DNA from: Tranquillimonas rosea
GTDB taxonomy: Bacteria > Pseudomonadota > Alphaproteobacteria > Rhodobacterales > Rhodobacteraceae
Direction of reading: 5' to 3'
Length of the DNA stretch: 64,000 nucleotides
Assembly: GCF_900111315.1 (NCBI RefSeq)
Contig: NZ_FOGU01000003.1
Coordinates: forward strand, 345,718 to 409,717
How positions within the stretch are numbered: the first letter of the stretch is position 1; each line of letters opens with the position of its first letter. The notes under the pieces were generated by a model. The model was given only the letters and a program-made list of their open reading frames with translations, was not told the DNA's origin and did no database searches. Below are positions 50,762 to 59,530 of the stretch, piece after piece. The translations under genes and the position numbers were made by a program.

Positions 50762-51856
50762 ATGCCAAACAGCGAGATCCCGGCGTCTCTGGATGAGGTC
50801 GACCTGAATTGGGTCACGGCGGCCCTCGAGAGCACCGGACACGCGACACCTCGGATCGAAGAGCTGCGGGTCGAGCCCGTCGATGCCGCGTGCAGCACCG
50901 CCGCCCGGCTCCACCTGAGGGGCAGCGCGAACGGCGAGGCGCTACCGCCGACCATGTTCCTCAAGCTCTGCCCGCCCGGTCACGACTTCCTCGGCGCCTC
51001 CGAAGTCGCCTACTACACGCGGGATTACGTTGGTCTCGACGACGCCCCGCTCGTCCGCTGCCACGCGGCGATAGGGCCTCACGACATGGATGTCGCGGAC
51101 AGCATCGGCGAGGGTTACGCCCTTCTCCTCGCGGATCTGACGGCCAGCCATACGGACAACAAGACCATTCCCCCCACGAGATCCCATGCGCGATGCCTGG
51201 GCGCATCGCTCGGCAAGCTGCACGCTCACAGATGGGGCATGGCGGGCGATCCTGACGGGACTCACGACCTCGACGCGGATCTCGACCGGTATCTCGGCCA
51301 TGTAGGGAGGGGGCTGGAGCCGGTGCTGGAAGCCCTCGGCGACGAGATAGACGCGCGGCGACGCGACCGGCTGCGCCGCGTCCTGGACGAGGACGTCGAG
51401 CGCATGCGTCTGCGGGCGCGGGACGGGTCCGGCGTCGCCCTTCTTCATGGCGACCCGAACCCCACGAACGTCCTGACGCTCAGGCCGGGGATTCAAGGCG
51501 AGCCCGGTGGGCCGGCGCTCTGCCTCGTCGACCGGCAGCCGTTCGCGTGGTCGCTGCGGCTGTGGCTGGGGACGCTCGATCTGGTCCATGCAAGCGTTCC
51601 GTACTGGTCGCCCGCCACGCGCCGTGCCCAAGAGCGTGTCCTTTTGGAAGGCTATCACGAGGCGCTCTGTGGGGCGGGCGTGACGGATTATCCGTTTGCG
51701 CGGCTCGTCGAAGACTGGCGGGCCTGCCTGTGCCAGGGCGCGCTCGTCGCAGTGGAATGGGGCGCGGACGCGGAGGCCCTCGATGGCATGCGCTGGCTCT
51801 GGCAGGATCAGCTCGACCGTGCCCTCCGCGCCGTCATGGATTGGGACGACATGTGA
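50762..51856 (+). CDS. aminoglycoside phosphotransferase/EcKL-like kinase-fold protein
   Basis: 364 residues. The kinase-like core has the catalytic loop LLHGDPNPTNVL (His229-Gly-Asp231, Asn236) and a metal-binding Asp257 in LVDRQPF. The N-terminal lobe includes TMFLKLCPPGH with the likely ATP-binding Lys. C-terminal helices with YWSPATRRAQERVLLEGYHE resemble the ecdysteroid-kinase-like branch found in some bacteria. It probably phosphorylates a small alcohol or choline-like metabolite; antibiotic resistance cannot be inferred. AGGAA precedes the ATG. It stands alone. Confidence 0.8.
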   Translation: MPNSEIPASLDEVDLNWVTAALESTGHATPRIEELRVEPVDAACSTAARLHLRGSANGEALPPTMFLKLCPPGHDFLGASEVAYYTRDYVGLDDAPLVRCHAAIGPHDMDVADSIGEGYALLLADLTASHTDNKTIPPTRSHARCLGASLGKLHAHRWGMAGDPDGTHDLDADLDRYLGHVGRGLEPVLEALGDEIDARRRDRLRRVLDEDVERMRLRARDGSGVALLHGDPNPTNVLTLRPGIQGEPGGPALCLVDRQPFAWSLRLWLGTLDLVHASVPYWSPATRRAQERVLLEGYHEALCGAGVTDYPFARLVEDWRACLCQGALVAVEWGADAEALDGMRWLWQDQLDRALRAVMDWDDM

Positions 51857-51934
51857 GACGCCCAGACCTGCGCATCCGCCACGAGCGCGTTGTCGTGCTT
51901 GCGCGCGACGTGCGGTATCCCCCAGGCGATGTCG

Positions 51935-52624
51935 TCAATGGCGAAACAGCAGGAGATCCGCCCGGCACCACAGCATGTAGCAGATCAGCAGGACGCCGGA
52001 CTGCGCGAGGTCCAGCGCGCCCCCTTCCCCGCCAGCCGAAAGGCGCGCAAGCTCCAAGAGTATGGCAGCGACCGCGGGAGCACGGCTGAGCAGGGCACTG
52101 AAGCGGAAGACATCGATCTGTCGATGCCGCGTTGTCCCGTAACCCGGCAACGGGATGCGAACCGGCCAGCCCCGTCCGGGCGTCAGCCCGTTGCCGATTT
52201 TCCCGCCTGCCAGCAAGAGCGTCGAGACCGCGGCGAGCCAGAAGCTGCCGAACAGAATGAGGGCGATCCCCAGAACGAAGGCGGCAATCCCCGAGAGGAA
52301 GTCGGCGCGGCGCACCATCACGGCGTCGGGCGTCGTCCCCGCCGACCATGCCCGATGATAAAGCTCGCCGCTGACGAAGAACATCACCATGGCAACGGTC
52401 AGAGCGGTCGCCCCCGTGCTGCCGACCAGGTACTCCCGGATGGCGGCGAGGGCCGAGCCGCCGGTCGCATCCTGCGCGGCGAGGATCTGGAACGCGACAC
52501 CCGAGACGAGGCCCAGTGCGTTGCCGAGGTTGTAGTACCCGCCGGGTCCTGTGCAGCGCACGGCAATGGCGCGGAACAGACGGCGATGGGTCGGGACCCG
52601 GACTGTCCGATCAGGGGTAAGCAT
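51935..52624 (-). CDS. integral membrane protein, unknown
   Basis: 229 residues with about six hydrophobic stretches, including YYNLGNALGLVSGVAFQILA, TALTVAMVMFFVSGELYHRA, FLSGIAAFVLGIALILFGSF and LDLAQSGVLLICYMLWCRAD. No catalytic or transport motif is recognised. AGGAG lies six bases before the ATG. It is upstream of nothing in particular: a 124-base spacer separates it from lrgB on the same strand, so it could be the last gene of an lrgAB unit. Confidence 0.75.
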   Translation of the reverse strand: MLTPDRTVRVPTHRRLFRAIAVRCTGPGGYYNLGNALGLVSGVAFQILAAQDATGGSALAAIREYLVGSTGATALTVAMVMFFVSGELYHRAWSAGTTPDAVMVRRADFLSGIAAFVLGIALILFGSFWLAAVSTLLLAGGKIGNGLTPGRGWPVRIPLPGYGTTRHRQIDVFRFSALLSRAPAVAAILLELARLSAGGEGGALDLAQSGVLLICYMLWCRADLLLFRH

Positions 52625-52748
52625 GTGGCGCTCCTATTCTCCGAATGTGTGGCGATCGTCGTGCGACCGAAGTCGTACCCACCCGTTGAACCAAGCCGCA
52701 GCGGCCCCGTCGCAGCCGTGGCAAGCCCCCGTATCCACCGGCGTGTCA

Positions 52749-53453
52749 TCAGAGGGCTCCGAGGATGATGGGAACGAGAAGGATCGTGAGACCGGCGTTC
52801 AGGATCATGCCGAGCGAGGCGAAGGCACCGCACCGATCCGAAATCTGCAGCGCCCGCGCGGTGCCGATCGCGTGCGCGGCGATGCCGAGGGCGAGGCCGA
52901 TCGCGCGATCGTCATGCACGCCCGAGCGCCGCAATATCGTTGGCCCGAAGGCGGTGCCGAAGATGCCCGTCGAGATCACCACCAACGCGGTCAACGCAGG
53001 TGTACCGCCCAGCCGCTCGGCCATCTGTACCGCAACAGCCGTCGTGGCCGATTTCGACGCGAGCGTGGCCAGAAGCGTCTGAGGGGCCCCGAAGACGGCA
53101 GGATAGGCCAGCGCGGTCACGAGCGCCGCCAGCCAGCCCATGAGCAGCGTCAGCACGATCGCACCACCAGCCATCCGGATCAGCGCGAACTGCCGGGAAA
53201 GCGGCACGGCCAGAAGGACGACGAACACACCGAGCGCGATCTGGAGCGGAAAGGCCTGGGCGAAATAGACCTGATAGGGCATTCCCGTGACCGCCAGAAT
53301 GACAGCCACGGCCGCGCTGGCAGTCAGAACTGGGTGCAACAGCGCCGGCCTGCGCAGCCGGGTGTGCAGCGCCTCGGCAGCGGCATAGGCCACGACCGTT
53401 GCCGTCACCCCGAAGAGCGGGTTGCCGACCGCCAATGCCACGGCGCCGGTCAT
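52749..53453 (-). CDS. lrgB: LrgB/CidB-family membrane protein
   Basis: 234 residues with about six to seven helices. LrgB hallmarks are NPLFGVTATVVAYAAAEALH, GVFVVLLAVPLSRQFALIRM, LASKSATTAVAVQMAERLGG (the conserved KSVTTPIA-like block) and DDRAIGLALGIAAHAIGTAR. LrgAB systems influence murein hydrolase export or glycolate/pyruvate-type efflux. ATG overlaps lrgA stop by four bases. Confidence 0.92.
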   Translation of the reverse strand: MTGAVALAVGNPLFGVTATVVAYAAAEALHTRLRRPALLHPVLTASAAVAVILAVTGMPYQVYFAQAFPLQIALGVFVVLLAVPLSRQFALIRMAGGAIVLTLLMGWLAALVTALAYPAVFGAPQTLLATLASKSATTAVAVQMAERLGGTPALTALVVISTGIFGTAFGPTILRRSGVHDDRAIGLALGIAAHAIGTARALQISDRCGAFASLGMILNAGLTILLVPIILGAL

Positions 53454-53800
53454 GCCGCGCTCCGCTCGGAGCAAAGGAGCGCCTGTGCACAAAGGCCGGC
53501 CACGACCAGCGTCGTGGCGGTGCCAAGGACGACCGCCACGACGATCGGCACCCAGAAGAGCGCCAACAGATCGACATGGGCGACGAGCCCGGCCGCCGTA
53601 GGCACGAAGAGTAACGGCGTGTGAGGCGCGACGCCGTCGAACAGCCGCTCGAGGTCGGGATCGGGCCGGCCGCGGAGGGCGAACAGCGCCACGACGGCCG
53701 TCAGCCCCAGGGCCGCCCCCGGGATCGGCGCGTTCATGAGCGTTGTTGCCAATTCTCCGACAAACAGCAGGCCGAGGGCGAGCGCGAAGGCACGGATCAT
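53450..53800 (-). CDS. lrgA: LrgA/CidA-family holin-like protein
   Basis: 116 residues with four helices, as in LrgA: LALGLLFVGELATTLMNAPI, PGAALGLTAVVALFALRG and PLLFVPTAAGLVAHVDLLAL (the FVPAGVGLM-like block). Forms a membrane complex with LrgB. The ATG is the only reasonable start, with no strong ribosome site. The LuxR-type gene lies 300 bases away on the same strand upstream. Confidence 0.9.
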   Translation of the reverse strand: MIRAFALALGLLFVGELATTLMNAPIPGAALGLTAVVALFALRGRPDPDLERLFDGVAPHTPLLFVPTAAGLVAHVDLLALFWVPIVVAVVLGTATTLVVAGLCAQALLCSERSAA

Positions 53801-54100
53801 GCGGGGCTCCGATCAAATGAGCAGCAACCAATGTCGGAGCGAGTATGGGGCCGGGACTCAGGGCGAGCCTCCCCCAACCGGGGGATGACATCTGCCCGCT
53901 CGCGCGAATCGCGCAGGTTCGGCGCGTGTCGCTCGGAATGACGCGGATCAGGTTCGGCCAGAGTTGCGCGCCTTCAGATGGGGTCCGGAATGGCGTGCCT
54001 ACCGAGGCCGGTCTTGCGGGCGATCTCAGGGGGGTGCAGCAAGCCGGCGTCTTGCTGTGCCGGCGTTACGCCCCGCGTTCGTGACGGCCTCGCTCCGGGA
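53801..54100. other. intergenic stretch upstream of lrgA
   Basis: No gene. Contains a small CCCCCAACCGGGGG hairpin, a direct repeat of GCCGGCGT, and an inverted repeat CTCCGG/CCGGAG at the 3' end of the LuxR gene that could terminate it. The lrgAB promoter is presumably here. Confidence 0.4.
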
Positions 54101-55282
54101 TCACCGGAGGCCGACCCGAGTCATGATCTGACCAAGCGCGGCCGTCGATCTGGCGCCCAGCTTCTCGCGCCCGCGCGCGAGATGCGTCTTGACGGTGCTT
54201 TCGGCTACCCCGAGGCGGTCGGCCATCTGGCGGCGCGACAGCGCGAGTGGCGTCAGACGCAGCACGTTCGCCTCTGCCCGGGTCAGTCCGAGCGCGGCCT
54301 GAAGCCGTTCGGCGGTGGGCAGGCCACCCTCGTCGCAGGGATCGCCGATCACGATGCAGGCATGCGCGGCATGCGCACCGGTCGCGGCGGACATGCCCGT
54401 CGCTCGGTAGACAGACACGGCGAGCGGCGGCAGTCCGTCTTGGCGCTTCGCGCGGATCGGTGTTTCCGTCGGCACGGCACCATCCGCGTAGAGGTCGCCC
54501 AGACGCGCCAGAAGCAGGGCATGGGCCGCCGGGTCGGCCAGCCGGAACGTCCGCCCGAACGCGCTCACGCCGCTCCTGCCTGCCAGCATCGTCTCGGCGA
54601 CCGCATTGCGAAATACGATCCGCAGGTTTCGGTCCACGAGCAGGACGGCGGTCGCGCGATGGTCGATGATCTCGGCGAGGCTGCTCAAGGCCGCGCGGCC
54701 GATCTCGAGTCTCAACCGCATGTCGGTGGCGCGTCGCAAATGCGACAGCATCCCGTCGAAACGCGCGACGTCCGCCGCATCCATCGGTCCGGCTGCGGTC
54801 GGCCGCGCGATGAACCCGCCAGCCACGGCGCCGCCTTCCCGCATCACCGTGAATACCCGCGTCGAGGCGATACCCCGGCGCACGAAGCAGTGCTCGAAAA
54901 AGTCACGCTGCCGCTCGGTTTCGCCGTGGAAGATTTCGCCGCCTTCAAAGCTCTCGTTCAAGCGCGCCCGTGTGCAAGCGCGGAAGCAGGGATTTAGGTT
55001 GGGATCGAAGTTGTCCGCCACGGTAAGGCCGCAGTCGGCAAGAACGTCCTCGCCGTAGTTAAACTGCGCGATCCGATACGAGCTCTTGTCCGTGACATAT
55101 CCGTCGGCAAACAACATGGCGCCGGCACCGAACACGTCGCAGACGGCATTCGGGATCTCGGCCCAATCCGTTTCTCCCGCGGCGCCGGCGTAAATCGCCG
55201 ATATGAGCGCATCGTGAATCAAAATGGCAGTCTCCGGAAAGCCAAAATCCGGCACCGTTAACGCAATCAAAGCGCGAATCAT
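54101..55282 (-). CDS. LuxR-family HTH regulator with PAS-like sensor region
   Basis: 393 residues. The C-terminal GerE/LuxR HTH is GLTRAEANVLRLTPLALSRR, QMADRLGVAESTVKTHLARG. The N-terminal two-thirds include a PAS-like stretch (ATAVLLVDRNLRIVFRNAVA) and no autoinducer-binding motif that I recognise. Its relatives in rhizobia and roseobacters are orphan regulators. The start is uncertain: ATG 55282 lacks a ribosome site, and a TTG about 20 codons later follows GGAGA. Its target may be the downstream lrgAB. Confidence 0.85.
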   Translation of the reverse strand: MIRALIALTVPDFGFPETAILIHDALISAIYAGAAGETDWAEIPNAVCDVFGAGAMLFADGYVTDKSSYRIAQFNYGEDVLADCGLTVADNFDPNLNPCFRACTRARLNESFEGGEIFHGETERQRDFFEHCFVRRGIASTRVFTVMREGGAVAGGFIARPTAAGPMDAADVARFDGMLSHLRRATDMRLRLEIGRAALSSLAEIIDHRATAVLLVDRNLRIVFRNAVAETMLAGRSGVSAFGRTFRLADPAAHALLLARLGDLYADGAVPTETPIRAKRQDGLPPLAVSVYRATGMSAATGAHAAHACIVIGDPCDEGGLPTAERLQAALGLTRAEANVLRLTPLALSRRQMADRLGVAESTVKTHLARGREKLGARSTAALGQIMTRVGLR

Positions 55283-55680
55283 AAGCGCTAATACCCGCGC
55301 TCAGTTGTACCATGTGTCAGCCGCCAGGAGGAGCCGCACGAGCGCCGCAGGGCCGTCAGTCGATCCTGATTGTAATCCGGCGCATTGCGTCGACACAGGC
55401 GCCACCGCTCCCAAATGTCCGCCTGGCTCGACACCACGTTACCGAGTGCGGCAGCTGCCAAAAGCCGCGCAATGAGACGGGAGAGCGTCCCGGCAAGGAT
55501 CTCTCGGGGGATTGGGCCTCAGAAAACGGATACTCCCCAGCCGCTGCCCCGCGCGCTGGCGCACACCATCGCCAAAGCTATCCAAGCTGCGTATCACCGC
55601 ACCGATACGCTAGCTGCCCGCATGCGTCCCGTCGATGTCGCAGTGGCCCGCATCGTAGCGGCGGCCGCTTAAGCCGGTGG
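55283..55680. other. intergenic stretch with a possible coding relic
   Basis: No clear gene. The plus frame ending at 55672 reads LPRALAHTIAKAIQAAYHRT and LAARMRPVDVAVARIVAAAA before a stop, which looks helical, but it lacks a ribosome site and a recognisable family. It may be the end of a decayed gene. Confidence 0.35.
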
Positions 55681-56679
55681 TCATTTATCGAAGGCCGCCT
55701 GAATCTTCAGCCCCGTTGCGGGCGCTTTCCCGGCCAACACCTCGGCAACCTCTTCGAGCGGCAGGCGGTGGGAAACGAGACGTGCGACGTCCGGTCCGGC
55801 GGCGCGGATGGCACCGAGAGCCGCGGCGATGTTGTGGTTGAGTGAATGGGCACCGGCGAGCCTGATCTGCCGACGGAAGATCTCGAACGGTGCAACGTCG
55901 ATGCGTGCGGCGGGCGGGCAGACGCCGAAGAACAGGCAGGAGCCTCCGTCAGCCGTGTAGTCGATGAGGGTCGCCGCAACCTCGACCTTGCCGGTCGCGT
56001 CCACGGTCAGGTCGATCTCGCGGCGCATCGACTCCAACTCCGCCGAACCGCTTGCGACGGCCCTGAAGCCAAAGCCTTCGGCCAGTTCAAGCCGGTCGGG
56101 CGAAACGTCCGCGAACGTGACCTGCGTCACCTTTTGTGCACGGAGCGCCAGCCCGATCAGCAGCCCCATCGGACCGGCGCCGAAGATCAGCACGGCATCG
56201 TTCGGGTTCGGATCGACCGCCGAGACGCCGTTGAGCGCGCAGCCCATTGGCTCGGCCAGGGCTGCGAGCTCGTAGGGCATGTCTCCGATCGGCATCAGGT
56301 TCCCTGCACGGACAGCACTGAGCTCGGCGAAGCCGCCGCCTGTCGAGACACCGTAGGCCCCGAGACGCTCGCAGAGATTTCCCAGGCCCCGACGACAGGA
56401 CCGGCAGGTTCCACAGCTGAGGTTCGGATCGACGGCGACGCGATCTCCGACCGAAAGGTCGCCGACATCCGGCCCGACCGCGACAACCTCGCCGGCGTAT
56501 TCGTGGCCCGGCACCAGGGGAAAGGCGCCGGGGCCGTAGCGTGCGTGCAGCACGTCGAAATCCGTGTGGCAGAGGCCGCTCGCGCGCACGGCGATCAGCG
56601 CCTCGCCCGGACCGGCGTCGGGCGCGGTGATATCCGTCAGCCGGACCTCGCCAGCAACCGGAAAGGTGATAGCCTGCAT
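55681..56679 (-). CDS. zinc-dependent medium-chain polyol dehydrogenase
   Basis: 332 residues. Catalytic zinc ligands Cys37 (GLCHTD), His59-Glu60 (GHEYAGEV). Structural-zinc cysteines 89, 92, 95 and 103 (CGTCRSCRRGLGNLC). Rossmann motif GAGPMGLLIGLALR with FADVSPDRLELA suggesting NAD. Members of this group oxidise sorbitol, arabitol, galactitol and similar polyols to ketoses. With the downstream-acting tagatose-type kinase and GatZ, galactitol to tagatose is a fair guess. AGGAGA precedes the ATG. Confidence 0.9.
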   Translation of the reverse strand: MQAITFPVAGEVRLTDITAPDAGPGEALIAVRASGLCHTDFDVLHARYGPGAFPLVPGHEYAGEVVAVGPDVGDLSVGDRVAVDPNLSCGTCRSCRRGLGNLCERLGAYGVSTGGGFAELSAVRAGNLMPIGDMPYELAALAEPMGCALNGVSAVDPNPNDAVLIFGAGPMGLLIGLALRAQKVTQVTFADVSPDRLELAEGFGFRAVASGSAELESMRREIDLTVDATGKVEVAATLIDYTADGGSCLFFGVCPPAARIDVAPFEIFRRQIRLAGAHSLNHNIAAALGAIRAAGPDVARLVSHRLPLEEVAEVLAGKAPATGLKIQAAFDK

Positions 56680-56714
56680 GTGACTTCTCCTGAGAGTGAA
56701 AGTACGCCGGTGCA

Positions 56715-56795
56715 ATCGAGGCAATCGCCGAGGTTCAGCACCCGCGCCGCGGTCTCGATGCGCCGCTTCTGCTCGGCCGGCGAGAGGCCCGCCAT
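56715..56795 (-). pseudogene. 27-codon remnant of a MalK-type polyol ABC transporter ATPase
   Basis: The minus frame reads MAGLSPAEQKRRIETAARVL then NLGDCLD. This matches the helical segment of sorbitol/mannitol-type MalK ATPases just before the LSGGQ signature (MAGLSPAEQKRRIE...LDRKPRQLSGGQ). Walker A lies upstream and the signature downstream in intact proteins; neither is present. The remnant sits where the two permease genes and the ATPase gene are expected, between the binding protein and the polyol dehydrogenase. Confidence 0.75.
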
Positions 56796-56868
56796 CGCGC
56801 CGCCATGGCGGGCCTCGCCTGTCTGGTGATGTGGAAGACGGCGCGGTCGTGCGCCGAGGTGCTAAACG

Positions 56869-56896
56869 CCGGGAACCGGATGGCACCGGTTCCCGG
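56869..56896 (-). terminator. stem-loop right after the polyol-binding protein gene
   Basis: CCGGGAACCGG and CCGGTTCCCGG form a perfect 11-bp stem with a 6-base loop, 10 bases beyond the stop, followed on the minus strand by CGTTTAGC. Such hairpins after binding-protein genes normally limit read-through into permease genes. Confidence 0.65.
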
Positions 56897-56906
56897 GCAG
56901 GGAGGG

Positions 56907-58223
56907 TTACTCTGCGTAACCCGCGCGGTCGATCTCGCGCTGCGTCGCCTGCTGCGACCGTGCGAGCGCGTCTTCAGGGGACATCTGGCCGGTCAGGGCC
57001 GCCGAGATGTTCTGCCCGACCAGCGTCCCGATGCCCTGGAATTCAGGGATCGCGACATACTGGATGCCGGTGTAGGGAACAGGCTCCGCCGTGGCGTCGG
57101 CCGGATCGGCCGCCTGGATCGAGTTCAGAACCGTTTCGGCGAACGGCGCCGCCTCGACATAGTTCTCGTTCTCGTAGGTGGATGCGCGGGTGCCCGGCGG
57201 CACCGCGACCCAGCCCTTTTCTTCGCCGACGAGGTTCACGTACTCTTCACTCGTGGCCCAGGCCATGAAGTCCTTCGCGACATCGATTTTCTGCGAGCTC
57301 GCCGGGATGGCGAGCGACCAGGCCCAGAACCACGCGTTGCCCTTGTCGACTTCGGCGACCGGAGCGGCCGTAAAGCCGACATCGTCGGCGACCTGCGATT
57401 CCTCGGGATTAAAGACCCGCCCCGCTGCCGAGGTGGCGTCGATCCACATCGCGCACTTGCCGGTCTGGAACAGCGCCTGGTTCTCGTTGAAGCCGTTCGA
57501 GGCCGCACCCGGAGGTCCGTAATTGTTCATGATCTCGAGGTAGTAGTCGAGCGCGTTGGCCCACGGCTCCTGATCGAGCGTCGGGTTCCACTCCATGTCG
57601 AACCAGCGGCCGCCATGGGTGTTCACGAGCGTGCCGAAGAACGCCATGTTCTCGCCCCAGCCCGGCTTGCCGCGCAGGCAGATGCCGTAGAGCTCGTTCT
57701 CCTTGTCAGAGAGCTGCTCGGCATAGGACATGATCTCCTCGTAGGTCGGCTGGTCCGGCATCTCCAGCCCGGCCTCCTCGAAGAGATCGGTGCGATACAT
57801 CGTGAACGAACTCTCGGCATAGAACGGCAGCGCATAGAGCGTGTCGTCGACCGACAGGCCGGCCCTCACGGCCGGGATCAGGTCGTCGTAATCATAGCCC
57901 TCGATGCCGTCGAGCGGCTCGAGCCAGTCCTGCTTGCCCCAGATCGGCGCCTCATAAGAGCCGATGGTCATGATGTCGTACTGACCGCCACCGGTCGCGA
58001 TGTCGGTGGTGACCCGCTGACGCAGGATGTTCTCTTCGAGGACCACCCAGTTGATCGTGTTGCCGGTCTCCTCCTCCCACTGCGAGGAGAGCTCCTGCAT
58101 GATGATCATGTCGGCGTTGTTCACGGTCGCGACGGTGATTTCCTCGGCCACGGCGACGGCCGCCGACCCTGCGACAAGTCCGACGCCGGCAGCGGTGCCC
58201 AGTAGCGTTCGCTTCACAGTCAT
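56907..58223 (-). CDS. polyol ABC transporter periplasmic binding protein (SmoE-like)
   Basis: 438 residues. Signal peptide MTVKRTLLGTAAGVGLVAGS, cleaved after AVAVAEE region. The mature protein resembles sorbitol/mannitol binding proteins: ITVATVNNADMIIMQELSSQ, YDIMTIGSYEAPIWGKQDWL, LYALPFYAESSFTMYRTDLF, PGWGENMAFFGTLVNTHGGR and FWAWSLAIPASSQKIDVAKD. It should bind a hexitol and deliver it to two permeases and an ATPase, none of which remain. The ATG follows GGGAGG, and a LacI-type operator adjoins the ribosome site. Confidence 0.92.
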   Translation of the reverse strand: MTVKRTLLGTAAGVGLVAGSAAVAVAEEITVATVNNADMIIMQELSSQWEEETGNTINWVVLEENILRQRVTTDIATGGGQYDIMTIGSYEAPIWGKQDWLEPLDGIEGYDYDDLIPAVRAGLSVDDTLYALPFYAESSFTMYRTDLFEEAGLEMPDQPTYEEIMSYAEQLSDKENELYGICLRGKPGWGENMAFFGTLVNTHGGRWFDMEWNPTLDQEPWANALDYYLEIMNNYGPPGAASNGFNENQALFQTGKCAMWIDATSAAGRVFNPEESQVADDVGFTAAPVAEVDKGNAWFWAWSLAIPASSQKIDVAKDFMAWATSEEYVNLVGEEKGWVAVPPGTRASTYENENYVEAAPFAETVLNSIQAADPADATAEPVPYTGIQYVAIPEFQGIGTLVGQNISAALTGQMSPEDALARSQQATQREIDRAGYAE

Positions 58224-58235
58224 GTCTACCTCCCT

Positions 58236-58249
58236 TTTACGCGTGTAAA
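58236..58249. promoter_or_regulatory. LacI-type operator in front of the polyol-binding protein gene
   Basis: TTTACGCGTGTAAA: arms TTTAC and GTAAA around GCGT. Its reverse complement TTTACACGCGTAAA differs by one base from the site at 59478-59491. It lies between a candidate -35 (TTGACG, 58279-58274) and the ribosome site. Confidence 0.65.
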
Positions 58250-58285
58250 GATAGGAGCCGGAAAACCCCGTTGCGTCAAGGAAAA

Positions 58286-58316
58286 TGAAAAAGGCGCCAC
58301 AGAATCCTGCGGCGCC
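58286..58316 (-). terminator. rho-independent terminator of the LacI gene
   Basis: On the minus strand GGCGCCGCAG and CTGTGGCGCC pair (one G-U) around GATT, followed by TTTTTC. It begins 34 bases after the lacI stop. Confidence 0.8.
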
Positions 58317-58349
58317 CTCAGGTCGCGATGGGCATGGACGGGGCAGTTG

Positions 58350-59396
58350 TCAGGCCGACTCGCGAACTCTCAAGACCGCCTCATGTAACTGGAAAACGGG
58401 CTTATCCGATGCGCCGCTACTCTTGCGCAATCGCTCAGTCAGTATTCGAACCGCACCCCGTCCGATCGCCTCGGTGTCCTGCGCCGCCGTGGTCAGGGCG
58501 GGCGTCATGAACCGGCTCGAGGGGTGGTCATCGTGGCCCGCGATTCGGAGAATCCGGCGCCCCTCCCTTCCCCTGGAGAACAGGCCGTGACGGCTCGCCG
58601 CCCGAATGGCCCCGATCGCAAGCCTGTCATTCGCGCAGAGGATGGTGCTTTCGGTCAGATGTCCGCGGCTGAAGAGATCATCCATCACCTCGTGGGCGTA
58701 GGCCTCGAACGCCCAGCCGTCGCCCTTGATATTGGTGCTCACGATGACCGGGTCGTGGCCCAGATGTTTCATTTCGGCGATGTAGGCCGCTTCGCGCTCA
58801 AAGCTGTTGGAGTTCAGCCTCGGCATCCCCAGAAACACGGGCGGGCTTCCGGTGCGGCACAGATAGTCCGTGATCAGGGATACGCTCTGCCGATTGTCGG
58901 TTCCGACGAAATCGACGTCGGGCAGCGCGTCCCGCAACCGGGAATCGATGAAGACGAAGGGAAGGCGACCGGCCACGCGGCTCAGGGCATCGACATCGCT
59001 GTTCTCGCCGAGCGGCGCCACGATCACGCCGTCCGCGTTCATCGACAGCAGCTGTTCAACGGCGCGGGTCTCGATCGCCGGGTCGCCGTGGGAGCTCTGG
59101 GTGATGATCGTGAGGTCGGCCTCCATGGCCGCGGTCTCGATCGCCTCGAGAAGGCTGGTGAAGAACAGGTCCTTGAGGTGCGGAAAGATGACGCCGATCA
59201 GGCCGGTCGTCTTTCGGTTCATCCGCGTGGCAAAAAAGTTGGGAATGTATTCGACGCGCTCGAGGCCACGACGGATCTTTTCCGAGGTCGAGCTGCGGAC
59301 GCTGTCGGGATCCTGGAAATACCGCGACAGGGTCGGTCGCGACACGCCGATCGCGGTGGAGAGCTCTTCCATCGTGTTGATCTTCGGCTTGTTCAC
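58350..59396 (-). CDS. LacI-family regulator of the polyol/tagatose locus
   Basis: 348 residues. The HTH with hinge reads MEELSTAIGVSRPTLSRYFQ, then YIPNFFATRMNRKTTGLIGV. The sugar-binding domain contains DGVIVAPLGENSDVDALSRV, VDFVGTDNRQSVSLITDYLC and ILCANDRLAIGAIRAASRHG. It is divergent from the kinase-gatZ pair and faces the binding-protein gene; both have closely matching operators. The GTG at 59396 has GGAG five bases upstream; ATG 59420 is the alternative. Inducer probably a ketose or its phosphate. Confidence 0.9.
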   Translation of the reverse strand: MNKPKINTMEELSTAIGVSRPTLSRYFQDPDSVRSSTSEKIRRGLERVEYIPNFFATRMNRKTTGLIGVIFPHLKDLFFTSLLEAIETAAMEADLTIITQSSHGDPAIETRAVEQLLSMNADGVIVAPLGENSDVDALSRVAGRLPFVFIDSRLRDALPDVDFVGTDNRQSVSLITDYLCRTGSPPVFLGMPRLNSNSFEREAAYIAEMKHLGHDPVIVSTNIKGDGWAFEAYAHEVMDDLFSRGHLTESTILCANDRLAIGAIRAASRHGLFSRGREGRRILRIAGHDDHPSSRFMTPALTTAAQDTEAIGRGAVRILTERLRKSSGASDKPVFQLHEAVLRVRESA

Positions 59397-59477
59397 GGGC
59401 GCTCCGGTCCTGCCTGCCATCGCTCCACCATCTGGCTGAACATCCTGACAAAGTGAAGCTATCAGCATCGGAGATTT

Positions 59478-59506
59478 TTGACACGCGTAAAACTTCAGGC
59501 TATGCA
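59478..59506 (+). promoter_or_regulatory. promoter of the kinase-gatZ operon with LacI-type operator on the -35 box
   Basis: TTGACA (59478-59483), 17 bases, TATGCA (59501-59506). The operator-like TTGACACGCGTAAA (59478-59491) overlaps the -35 box, so LacI binding would exclude RNA polymerase. The kinase ATG is 25 bases past the -10. Confidence 0.7.
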
Positions 59507-59530
59507 TCCCCCGCAGTCATGGGAGGCGTC

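Noticed and set aside
50511-50768. 85-codon minus-strand ORF between the LysR and kinase-like genes
   Set aside because: Only the last ~35 codons look protein-like and a better N-terminus lies in another frame; it is at most an unidentified relic.
50762-51856. Antibiotic-resistance aminoglycoside phosphotransferase
   Set aside because: Only the general kinase fold is shared; the sequence resembles the broad EcKL-type branch and has no resistance context.
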